From: Sulfitobacter litoralis | Lineage (GTDB): Bacteria; Pseudomonadota; Alphaproteobacteria; Rhodobacterales; Rhodobacteraceae | Assembly: GCF_900103185.1 (NCBI RefSeq) | Contig: NZ_FNJD01000006.1 | Coordinates: 62,001-126,000, forward strand | Length of the DNA: 64,000 nucleotides | Direction of reading: 5' to 3' | In this document: piece after piece, positions 57,341 through 64,000 of the stretch | Layout: the number at the start of each line of letters is the position of its first letter | How positions within the stretch are numbered: the stretch's first letter is position 1 | Notes under the pieces: generated by a model | Told to the model about the DNA's origin: nothing | What the model saw: only the letters and a program-made list of their open reading frames with translations | The model's database searches: none | Translations under genes and position numbers: made by a program

Positions 57341-58504
57341 CTAGGCTGGCAATCTTGTTTCAATCATTTCCGCGTACCAGCTACAACCTGCGGGGATCGC
57401 GTCATCGTTGAAATTATACATAGGGTGGTGAACGGTCGGCCCGTCGCCATTGCCGAGCATGATATAAGCACCGGGGCGCTGGTTCAGCATATACGAGAAA
57501 TCCTCCCCCGCCATGATCGGGGGCGTGTCACGGTCCACACCGGGCGCGATGTTTTCGGCCACGTCAGCGGCATAGCTGGTGTTGGTCTCTGCGTTCACGG
57601 TGATGGGGTAGCCGCGCGCGTAGGTGATGTCGGCGGTACACTGATAGGCCGCGCAGGTGTGGGACACGACTGACTGCAAGCGGTCCTGCACCAGATCGCG
57701 GATGCCTGCATCAAGGGTGCGAACGGTACCGCGCAACCGCACCGTCTGCGGCAGGACATTATAGCTGTCGGTGTCGGATCGCATGGTGCAGACCGACACC
57801 ACCGCGTTCTTGATCGGGTCGACATTGCGCGCGGCAATGGATTGCAGTGCCACGACGACATGGGCCGCAGCAAGGTTGGTATCAATCGCTTCATGGGGTG
57901 CAGCGGCATGACCACCCTGCCCGGTGATGGTAATATCGAATTCGTCCGCCGCCGCCAGCAACGCCCCGCTGCGGATCGCGAATGTACCGATGGGATGATC
58001 CGGCATATTGTGCATGCCGTAGACTTCGTCGATCGACCACCGCTCCATCAGGCCTTCCTCGACCATGACATTGCCGCCCCCGCCGCCCTCTTCGGCAGGT
58101 TGAAAGATCAGCACCGCGCGCCCATCGAAATTGCGTGTTTCCGCCAGGTATTGCGCCGCACCAAGCAGCATTGCGGTATGTCCGTCGTGGCCGCAGGCGT
58201 GCATCTTGCCCGGCGTTTTTGACGCATATTCAAGCCCAGTTGCCTCTGTGATCGGCAGCGCGTCCATATCCGCCCGCAACCCGATGCTGCGCCCCGAGGT
58301 ATTGGTCTTTCCCTCGATCACCGCGACGATACCGGTTTGTGCCACGCCTGTCGTGATATCGGTGATGCCAAAACTGCGCAGCTTTTCTTCGACAAAGGCT
58401 GCAGTCTGCGGCAGATCGAACAACAGTTCGGGAATGGTGTGCAGGTGACGCCGCCATGCCGTGATCTCGGCGTGGGTTTCGGCAAAGCGGTTCTTGATCG
58501 GCAT
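57341..58504 (-). CDS. M20-family amidohydrolase, copy 2
   Basis: This second 387-residue amidohydrolase has the same architecture as copy 1. It shows MPIKNRFAETHAEITAWRRH at the start, MHACGHDGHTAMLLGAAQYL, FQPAEEGGGGGNVMVEEGLM and MAGEDFSYMLNQRPGAYIML. The two proteins have identical length and many identical segments, so they come from a tandem duplication. Differences in the dimerisation and substrate domain suggest different N-acyl substrates (inference). The 44-base gap to copy 1 includes no terminator. Confidence 0.92.
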   Translation of the reverse strand: MPIKNRFAETHAEITAWRRHLHTIPELLFDLPQTAAFVEEKLRSFGITDITTGVAQTGIVAVIEGKTNTSGRSIGLRADMDALPITEATGLEYASKTPGKMHACGHDGHTAMLLGAAQYLAETRNFDGRAVLIFQPAEEGGGGGNVMVEEGLMERWSIDEVYGMHNMPDHPIGTFAIRSGALLAAADEFDITITGQGGHAAAPHEAIDTNLAAAHVVVALQSIAARNVDPIKNAVVSVCTMRSDTDSYNVLPQTVRLRGTVRTLDAGIRDLVQDRLQSVVSHTCAAYQCTADITYARGYPITVNAETNTSYAADVAENIAPGVDRDTPPIMAGEDFSYMLNQRPGAYIMLGNGDGPTVHHPMYNFNDDAIPAGCSWYAEMIETRLPA

Positions 58505-58529
58505 CGGCGCACGTTCCTTTTTATTATGA

Positions 58530-59876
58530 CTAAACGTTGGGCCCCAATATCATGGGGGTTCCATCGGTGAACCGCGCAAGCCGGAACCGGCTAAGATCAT
58601 GGCCAGCACCCTTTCCGGTTGCCAGACGAGCCAGAACGCGGCCCATACCCGGCCCGATGCCAAAGCCGTGGCCTGACATGCCGGTGCCAATCGTCAGCCC
58701 CGGTAGGGCTGCCACAGTATCTACGACAGGGACAATATCGGGCATGGTGTCGATCATACCTGCCCATGCGGATTTCAGCTTTATTGGACCAAATTCCGGA
58801 AACATTGCCGAAAAATCACGCAGCAGGCGGCGGATCTTGGCCATATTGGGGGCGGGATCCAGGATGCGCATCGCCTCGAACGGGGATGGGGCGTCCGGCT
58901 GCCAGCGCCGTTTGGTTCCCCATGCATCGGGGAAGCCTTTGGGTGCAAACGGATGGAGCCGTTGGCCAAAGGGATCGGCAAGCAATTGCGTCATAAAGTG
59001 AGGCAACGCGCGGAACGCATCCGGCCCGACGAACAGCTCGGGCGCGCCGGGTGGGGCAAGCGTATAGCCGCCATCCTCGCGGCGACGGAATGCGACCCGC
59101 CCGTCTGATACCGCACCAGCATAGACGTCGGGCAAGGGCTCTGTCGCTGCCACATTTTCGCGCACCGACAGCTGCGGCATCGAAATACCGTGGTTGCGTA
59201 GAAACAGCGCCGACCAGGCACCGCCCGCCAGAACCACCTGCGAGGATTTGATACGGCCCTGTTCGCTGATCACCCCTGCAATACGCCCCGCAGCGATGTC
59301 GAGAGCACGTACGGCGCAATTTTCGATGATCTGCACGCCCTCTCGGGCGGCGATACCGGCCAGTGCGGGCACGGCGACCCAAGGCTCCGCGCGCATGTCC
59401 GACGGCGTTATTAATCCGCCGATCTGCGGTGTGGCGAGGGTGGGAAACATGGCAGAGACCTCCGCCGCAGTCATCAGCCGGCTGTCCGCGCCATTGGCCC
59501 GTGCATGGGGCAGCCAGTCTTCGTAGCCGGCCAGCTGCGCCGGTTTCTGCGCCAGATAAGCAATGCCGCCTTGCCGCAGACCGATATCGACATCTGTTTG
59601 CCCTGCCAGATCACGCCAGATCGCCTGCGCCTCGGCCATGATCGGCATCTCGTCGGGATCCCGCCCCTGTTGCCGGATCCAGCCCCAGTTGCGGCTGGAT
59701 TGTTCGGCAGCGATGCGGCCTTTTTCCAGCAAGGTCACAGAATGCCCGTCACGCGCAAGAAAGAGAGCGGTGCAGACCCCGATGATCCCGCCGCCAATCA
59801 CAATGATATCCGAGGCCGCAGGGGGCGGGCCGGGATAGGTGATGGGGGTGGTGGCATTAATCGGGAACGGCTGCAT
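58530..59876 (-). CDS. FAD-dependent amino-acid oxidoreductase (DAO family)
   Basis: The 448-residue flavoprotein starts with the dinucleotide-binding motif IIVIGGGIIGVCTALFLARD and has the DAO-type ESSRNWGWIR-like region (AAEQSSRNWGWIRQQGRD). It ends with the TIGTGMSGHGFGIGPGMGRV FAD motif. It is similar to D-amino-acid dehydrogenases and glycine/sarcosine oxidases; the substrate is not clear. The gene lies 25 bases upstream of the M20 pair, consistent with oxidising amino acids released by them. Confidence 0.88.
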   Translation of the reverse strand: MQPFPINATTPITYPGPPPAASDIIVIGGGIIGVCTALFLARDGHSVTLLEKGRIAAEQSSRNWGWIRQQGRDPDEMPIMAEAQAIWRDLAGQTDVDIGLRQGGIAYLAQKPAQLAGYEDWLPHARANGADSRLMTAAEVSAMFPTLATPQIGGLITPSDMRAEPWVAVPALAGIAAREGVQIIENCAVRALDIAAGRIAGVISEQGRIKSSQVVLAGGAWSALFLRNHGISMPQLSVRENVAATEPLPDVYAGAVSDGRVAFRRREDGGYTLAPPGAPELFVGPDAFRALPHFMTQLLADPFGQRLHPFAPKGFPDAWGTKRRWQPDAPSPFEAMRILDPAPNMAKIRRLLRDFSAMFPEFGPIKLKSAWAGMIDTMPDIVPVVDTVAALPGLTIGTGMSGHGFGIGPGMGRVLARLATGKGAGHDLSRFRLARFTDGTPMILGPNV

Positions 59877-60006
59877 GGTCAGGCTTTATACTGCGTGGGC
59901 GTCGCGGGCGAAGCAAGCCTGGGTCGGGGGCCAGCCCCCGGCGCCGCAGGGCGGCCCCTCCCCCGGGATTTGGTACCATTTGGAAAAAGGGGGCCGCTGC
60001 GCTGGG

Positions 60007-61167
60007 TCATTTCAACCGTTCAAGCAGGTCGCGCATGAATTGATGGCCAGCCTCGAATTGGGTGACTTCGATGTATTCGTTAGGCTGGTGCGCCTGCGCA
60101 ATGTCGCCGGGTCCGCAAACCACCGCGCTGTAGCCTGCCTCCTGAAACTGCCCTGCCTCGGTGCCGTAGCTGACTTTGTGGCTGGCGTTGTCGCCGGTGA
60201 TCTGGCGCACGAACGTTTCGGCCAGTCCGTCTTTCTCGGGCTGGAGTGCTGGCACGTCAAAACGGGGCGTGATCTCGATATAGGTTTCGGGGACGACCTC
60301 TTGCATCTGCTGTTCGACTTCGCGCACTTTTTCAAGATAGGCGGTGCCCCAGGCGTCTTTGTCCTCGCCCGGCACGACGCGGAAATCCATGGCAAAGTGA
60401 CAATCCTTGGCGGTGATATTATGGGCCGTCCCGCCAGAGATCACGCCCACATGTGCGGTGGTGAAAGGCGGGTTGAACATTGCGGCAAGGTCGCTGGGTT
60501 TGCGCGCCATATTTTCGGTGTTCACCTCATTGGCCCATTCGATCAGCTTGGCCCCTGCCATGATCGCGTTGACGCCGGTGTGCAGCAGCGACGAATGTAC
60601 CTCGAAGCCAACGACATGGGTGTTGAAGCCCGTGCCGCCCTTGTGCCCTGTCACCGCCTGCATCGTGGAGGGTTCGCCCACGATCACTAACGCGCCCTTG
60701 GGCAGCACCGGCTGCATCGCTTCGATCATTGGAGGCGCACCGGTGCAGCCAATTTCCTCGTCAAAGCTCAGCGCGATTTGCAGTGGGCGTTGCACGCCAG
60801 CATGATGTGCCTCTACCAAGGCCCAGATCGCCAAGGCGTCGAACCCCTTCATATCGCAGCAGCCACGGCCATAATACCGCCCGTCCCGTTCGACCACGGT
60901 AAATGGATCACTGTCCCAGGGTTGGCCGTCGACAGGCACCACATCTGTATGACCAGAGAGAACAACCGCGCCTTCTTCCCACGGGCCGGCATGCGCAAAA
61001 AGCGCGTGCTTGGGCTGATCGGGGTGAATATAGCGGTGTGACGCGATGCCGTGGCTTTCGAGATATTCCGCCACCCAGTCGATCAGCGGGATATTTGTGT
61101 CTCGTGAGACGGTGGGAAAGCTGACAAGTTTTTCCATCAGCTCAAACGGGGTCATGCGCGCAGTCAT
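60007..61167 (-). CDS. Acetylornithine deacetylase (ArgE-type M20 peptidase)
   Basis: The 386-residue zinc enzyme has ArgE-class motifs: LSGHTDVVPVDGQPWDSDPF, then YGRGCCDMKGFDALAIWALV, SFDEEIGCTGAPPMIEAMQP and the later YGTEAGQFQEAGYSAVVCGP. ArgE hydrolyses N-acetylornithine, but in roseobacters paralogues in transport clusters may act on other N-acyl amino acids. The ATG at 61167 follows AAGGACC; a TTG one codon earlier is less likely. The 130 bases downstream contain a GC-rich region (GGGGGCCAGCCCCC) without a U-tract. Confidence 0.87.
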   Translation of the reverse strand: MTARMTPFELMEKLVSFPTVSRDTNIPLIDWVAEYLESHGIASHRYIHPDQPKHALFAHAGPWEEGAVVLSGHTDVVPVDGQPWDSDPFTVVERDGRYYGRGCCDMKGFDALAIWALVEAHHAGVQRPLQIALSFDEEIGCTGAPPMIEAMQPVLPKGALVIVGEPSTMQAVTGHKGGTGFNTHVVGFEVHSSLLHTGVNAIMAGAKLIEWANEVNTENMARKPSDLAAMFNPPFTTAHVGVISGGTAHNITAKDCHFAMDFRVVPGEDKDAWGTAYLEKVREVEQQMQEVVPETYIEITPRFDVPALQPEKDGLAETFVRQITGDNASHKVSYGTEAGQFQEAGYSAVVCGPGDIAQAHQPNEYIEVTQFEAGHQFMRDLLERLK

Positions 61168-61180
61168 CAATTGAGGTCCT

Positions 61181-63013
61181 TTAGTATCCGCTATCGGTGA
61201 TCAGCACCTGATGGCCCGCGGATACGGTTTTGTAAACAGAGGGTTCCGCGACATAGCTTGTCGGATGGATCGGCGACGGGATCGGTTTAAAATTCAGTTC
61301 GCTTTCCTTTTTCCGGCGACGCGGATCAGCGATGGGAACGGCCTTCATCAAGGCTTGGGTATAAGGGTGCTGCGGATTTTCGAACACCTGCGCCCGGGGG
61401 CCCATCTCGACGATCCGTCCCAGATACATGACGCCGACATAGTGGCTGACCCGTTCAACCACCGCCATATCGTGGCTAATGAAAAGGAAGGACAGTCCCA
61501 ATTCCTGCTGCAGCTCAAGCATCAAATTGACCACCTGCGCCTGCACCGACACATCCAACGCCGACACGGCCTCGTCCGCCACAATCAGTTTGGGGTTCAG
61601 GGCCAAAGCACGTGCGATCGCGACCCGCTGGCGTTGCCCGCCCGACAATTCATGGGGGAAACGCCGCATAAAGCTGCGCGGTAGTTCCACGCGGTCAAAC
61701 AGCATCTCGATGCGTTTGGTCAACTCGGCCCCCTTGAGCGTGCCATAGTTATGGATTGGTTCGGCCACTTGATCCGACAGCTGCATTTGCGGATTGAGCG
61801 AGGCAAACGGGTCCTGAAAGATCATCTGCATGTCCAGCCGCGCCTTGTGCAGGCCACGCGAATCCAGTGCCATGATGTCTTTGCCGTCAAGGTTGACCTC
61901 CCCCGACTGGGGTTCGACCAGCCGCAGAATAGACCGCCCTGCCGTAGATTTACCGCAGCCGGATTCGCCCACAAGGCTAAGCGTCTGGCCCTTGTTGATG
62001 GTGAACGACAGGTCTTCGACCGCGTGGACATTGGCAACCGTGCGGCGCAGAAAGCCGCCCTGCACCGGAAAGCGCGTGGTCAGGTTATTGACGGTCAGCA
62101 GCGTTTCCTCGGTCCCTTTAATGGGCACGATTTCCTTGTCTTGCGTGCCGAGCAGCTTCATCGGTTCGGGGTAGGCCTTGCCGCGCATCTCGCCCAGCTT
62201 CGGCACAGCGGCCAGCAGCGCTTTGGTATAGGGGTGCTGCGGGTTCTCGAAGATTTCCTCGACCGAGCCCTCTTCGACCTTGTTGCCGCGGAACATGACG
62301 ACGACGCGGTCAGCCATCTGGGCCACAACCGCCATATCATGGGTGATGAACATCACCGCGGTGCCGGTCTCGCGTTTCAGCCGGTCTATCAGCGCAAGGA
62401 TTTCCGCTTGAATGGTTACATCAAGTGCGGTCGTGGGTTCATCCGCGATCAGCAATCGTGGCGAACAGGCAAGCGCCATGGCGATCACAACCCGCTGGCG
62501 CATCCCGCCTGACAGCTCATGCGGGTATTGCTTCATCCGGCGAGCGGGTTCGGGAATGCGTACTTGGGTCAACAGCTCGAGCGCACGCGCCTCGGCTTGC
62601 GACTTGGACATGTTTTTGTGCAGGCGCAGCCCTTCGGTCAGCTGGCGGCCCACGGTAAAGACCGGGTTCAGCGCGGTCATCGGTTCCTGAAAGATCATAC
62701 CGATCTCGTTGCCGCGAATTTCGCGCATCACATCCTGATCTGTGCGCGCCAAATCGACAGCGGGATCGTTCTGTCGCTCAAATAATAGGCGTCCGCCCGC
62801 AATTTTTCCGCCCCCGAACTCGACCAGACGCATCAGCGACAGCGAGGACACCGATTTACCCGAGCCGGATTCGCCCACGACGCAGACAGTTTCACCCGCA
62901 TTGATGTCAAAGCTGACGTTCTCCACCCCCAAGACGGGTCCGTCCTGGGTTTGGAATTCCACCCTAAGTTCTTGAATTTGCGCGATTGGTGTCGGCTTTG
63001 CCTCGTCTAGCAT
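61181..63013 (-). CDS. Dual ATP-binding oligopeptide ABC transporter ATPase
   Basis: The 610-residue protein is a fusion of two ATPase domains, DppD-like and DppF-like, as in GsiA. Domain 1 has GESGSGKSVSSL, LSGGMRQRVVIAMA and LLIADEPTTALDVT. Domain 2 starts near residue 315 with GESGCGKSTAGRS, then LSGGQRQRVAIARA and LIVADEAVSALDVSVQ. The linker ends in oligopeptide-type NPQHPYTKALLAAVP segments. It powers import of di- or oligopeptides. The ATG at 63013 is chosen over an upstream TTG. It is transcribed away from the solute-binding gene, with the deacetylase 13 bases downstream. Confidence 0.94.
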   Translation of the reverse strand: MLDEAKPTPIAQIQELRVEFQTQDGPVLGVENVSFDINAGETVCVVGESGSGKSVSSLSLMRLVEFGGGKIAGGRLLFERQNDPAVDLARTDQDVMREIRGNEIGMIFQEPMTALNPVFTVGRQLTEGLRLHKNMSKSQAEARALELLTQVRIPEPARRMKQYPHELSGGMRQRVVIAMALACSPRLLIADEPTTALDVTIQAEILALIDRLKRETGTAVMFITHDMAVVAQMADRVVVMFRGNKVEEGSVEEIFENPQHPYTKALLAAVPKLGEMRGKAYPEPMKLLGTQDKEIVPIKGTEETLLTVNNLTTRFPVQGGFLRRTVANVHAVEDLSFTINKGQTLSLVGESGCGKSTAGRSILRLVEPQSGEVNLDGKDIMALDSRGLHKARLDMQMIFQDPFASLNPQMQLSDQVAEPIHNYGTLKGAELTKRIEMLFDRVELPRSFMRRFPHELSGGQRQRVAIARALALNPKLIVADEAVSALDVSVQAQVVNLMLELQQELGLSFLFISHDMAVVERVSHYVGVMYLGRIVEMGPRAQVFENPQHPYTQALMKAVPIADPRRRKKESELNFKPIPSPIHPTSYVAEPSVYKTVSAGHQVLITDSGY

Positions 63014-63322
63014 GGTATTTTCCAGCGCTTCTCGTTTAATCAATCAGACGACGCTAAGGCCAATCATCCATCGGTGTCAAATCCGTCAGCGCGACCGCTA
63101 ACATCCACAGCTTTGGAGGCTTGCTTTTTTTTTCAAACCTGTTTCGATGCTTCAACGTATTTGGCGTGGCCGGAAAAACGGGCATTGTAGCGGGCAGTTT
63201 TGCCAGCCCCGATGCCCCACCTCCCCTGTGTCGATCCAGCGTGACGGTTTTGGCAGTGCCAGAAAGACGGACCATAAAAAAGGCACCAAAAAAAATCACC
63301 GGTGTTCAACAAGGAGTAAGCT
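63014..63322 (+). promoter_or_regulatory. Divergent intergenic region with candidate promoter for the solute-binding gene
   Basis: This 309-base gap between the ABC ATPase (minus) and the solute-binding gene (plus) has no convincing gene. On the plus strand TTGGCA (63250-63255), a 17-base spacer and CATAAA (63273-63278) form a fair promoter with 45 bases of leader. TGGCA-G-TGCCA overlaps the -35 element as an inverted repeat and may be an operator. Runs of A (63274-63296) precede the AAGGAG ribosome-binding site. The minus-strand promoter was not found with confidence. Confidence 0.45.
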
Positions 63323-64000
63323 ATGAACATGAAAACCCTGTTACTGGGGGCTGCGGCTTCCGTAGCGATAGCCCCCGCCGCGTTTGGCGCCGCCCATGAG
63401 GGCGAGCGTGGACGTGACGGCGAGGTAAAAGTGATCTACTGGCAAGCGCCCTCGATCATGACCCCCTATCTGTCGGGCGGCACAAAAGACCTCGAGGCCG
63501 CGAGCCTCGTGCTCGAACCACTGGGCCGCTATGACGAAACCGGCGCACTGGTGCCCTATCTGGCTGCCGAAATTCCCACCGTTGAGAACGGCGGTGTGTC
63601 CGAAGATCTGAAATCCGTAACGTGGAAGCTGCAAGAAGGCCTGCTTTGGTCCGATGGTACGCCGGTGACGTCGGCAGACCTGAAGTTCACCGCTGAATAC
63701 TGTATGCACCCCGAAGGCGGTTGCGCGCAGGCGTCAAAATTCGATGGTGTCGAAAGCATCGATATCGTGGATGATCTGACGGTGACCGTCCATTTTTCTG
63801 ACGCCAAGCCAAACCCCTATGGCCCTTTCATGGGTGCGCAATCCCCGATTATTCAGGCCGCGCAGTTCAAGGATTGTCTGGGGGCTAAAGCTCCGGAATG
63901 TACCGAAGCCAACTTTAACCCCATTGGCACCGGCCCATTCCGCGTCACGGACTTCCGTCCCAATGACGTGATCCAGATGGAAGCCAACCCCAACTACCGC
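63323..64000 (+). CDS. Peptide ABC transporter substrate-binding protein, 5' part
   Basis: The frame starts at ATG 63323 behind an ideal AAGGAG site and is open to the end of the window, so only 226 residues are seen. A signal peptide (MNMKTLLLGAAASVAIAPAA, cleavage near AFGAA) leads into a family 5 (SBP_bac_5) solute-binding fold. Motifs are YWQAPSIMTPYLSGGTKDLE, WKLQEGLLWSDGTPVTSADL, and NFNPIGTGPFRVTDFRPNDV. Such proteins bind oligopeptides in the periplasm for DppBC-type permeases, which presumably follow outside the window. The dual ATPase diverging from it is its likely partner. Confidence 0.92.
   Translation, partial: MNMKTLLLGAAASVAIAPAAFGAAHEGERGRDGEVKVIYWQAPSIMTPYLSGGTKDLEAASLVLEPLGRYDETGALVPYLAAEIPTVENGGVSEDLKSVTWKLQEGLLWSDGTPVTSADLKFTAEYCMHPEGGCAQASKFDGVESIDIVDDLTVTVHFSDAKPNPYGPFMGAQSPIIQAAQFKDCLGAKAPECTEANFNPIGTGPFRVTDFRPNDVIQMEANPNYR

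Noticed and set aside
59877..60006. Possible terminator or small RNA in the GC-rich gap beyond the ArgE-type gene
   Set aside because: GGGGGCCAGCCCCC and neighbouring G/C runs can fold in many ways, but no T-run follows on the minus strand and no promoter is visible.

Overview
The window looks like a chromosomal segment of a marine alphaproteobacterium of the Rhodobacterales, Roseobacter group. The evidence is the moderately high GC content, the nuo gene order with characteristic small unknown genes between the subunits, the tatABC–DUF815–nlpD block, the Hint-domain protein and the leucine/isovalerate operon. The genus cannot be fixed from the sequence alone. No tRNA, rRNA, CRISPR array, insertion sequence, integrase or prophage is visible. 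The segment reads as stable core genome.

Layout. Bases 1-2923 hold the end of an NlpD-like gene and the minus-strand block tatA-tatB-tatC-DUF815 ATPase. Bases 3148-8851 are a mixed set: a WYL-type regulator, an orphan ABC ATPase, a sodium:solute symporter, an atypical SDR, a Hint-domain protein and an NTF2-like protein. Bases 8984-13371 carry prfC, a glycosyltransferase and a DEAD-box helicase on the plus strand.

Bases 13532-35573 form one very long minus-strand operon. It encodes all 14 subunits of respiratory complex I (nuoA to nuoN), then birA, coaX and rnj. Inside it lie nine extra genes that are not canonical complex I subunits: a 58-residue two-helix membrane protein between nuoC and nuoD, a helix-hairpin-helix-like protein sharing its C-terminal domain with NuoE, a DUF5337 protein, a MAPEG-family protein, two small lipoproteins, a DUF5333 protein, a carboxymuconolactone-decarboxylase-family protein and a 23-residue single-helix peptide between nuoJ and nuoK. 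Two of these are very short, and the tight ATGA/GTGA overlaps suggest that several are translationally coupled to nuo subunits. This accessory set is the most interesting part of the window.

Bases 35874-45440 are a second minus-strand operon for leucine/isovalerate breakdown: isovaleryl-CoA dehydrogenase, both methylcrotonyl-CoA carboxylase subunits, enoyl-CoA hydratase, HMG-CoA lyase and an acyl-CoA synthetase. LprI-like, ASCH and glutathione-transferase genes are interleaved. A clean inverted repeat overlaps the likely promoter. BirA, from the end of the nuo operon, would biotinylate the carboxylase subunit.

Bases 45587-56097 carry a flavin-fold stress protein, a DegT-type aminotransferase, gph, glmU-glmS-alkD (UDP-GlcNAc supply plus a DNA glycosylase), a lipoprotein, moaA, and waaA with an LPS-core glycosyltransferase. 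Bases 56133-64000 are a peptide and amino-acid scavenging region: two tandem M20 amidohydrolases, an FAD amino-acid oxidoreductase, an ArgE-type deacetylase and a dual-domain oligopeptide ABC ATPase on the minus strand, with the start of the matching solute-binding protein diverging at the right edge.
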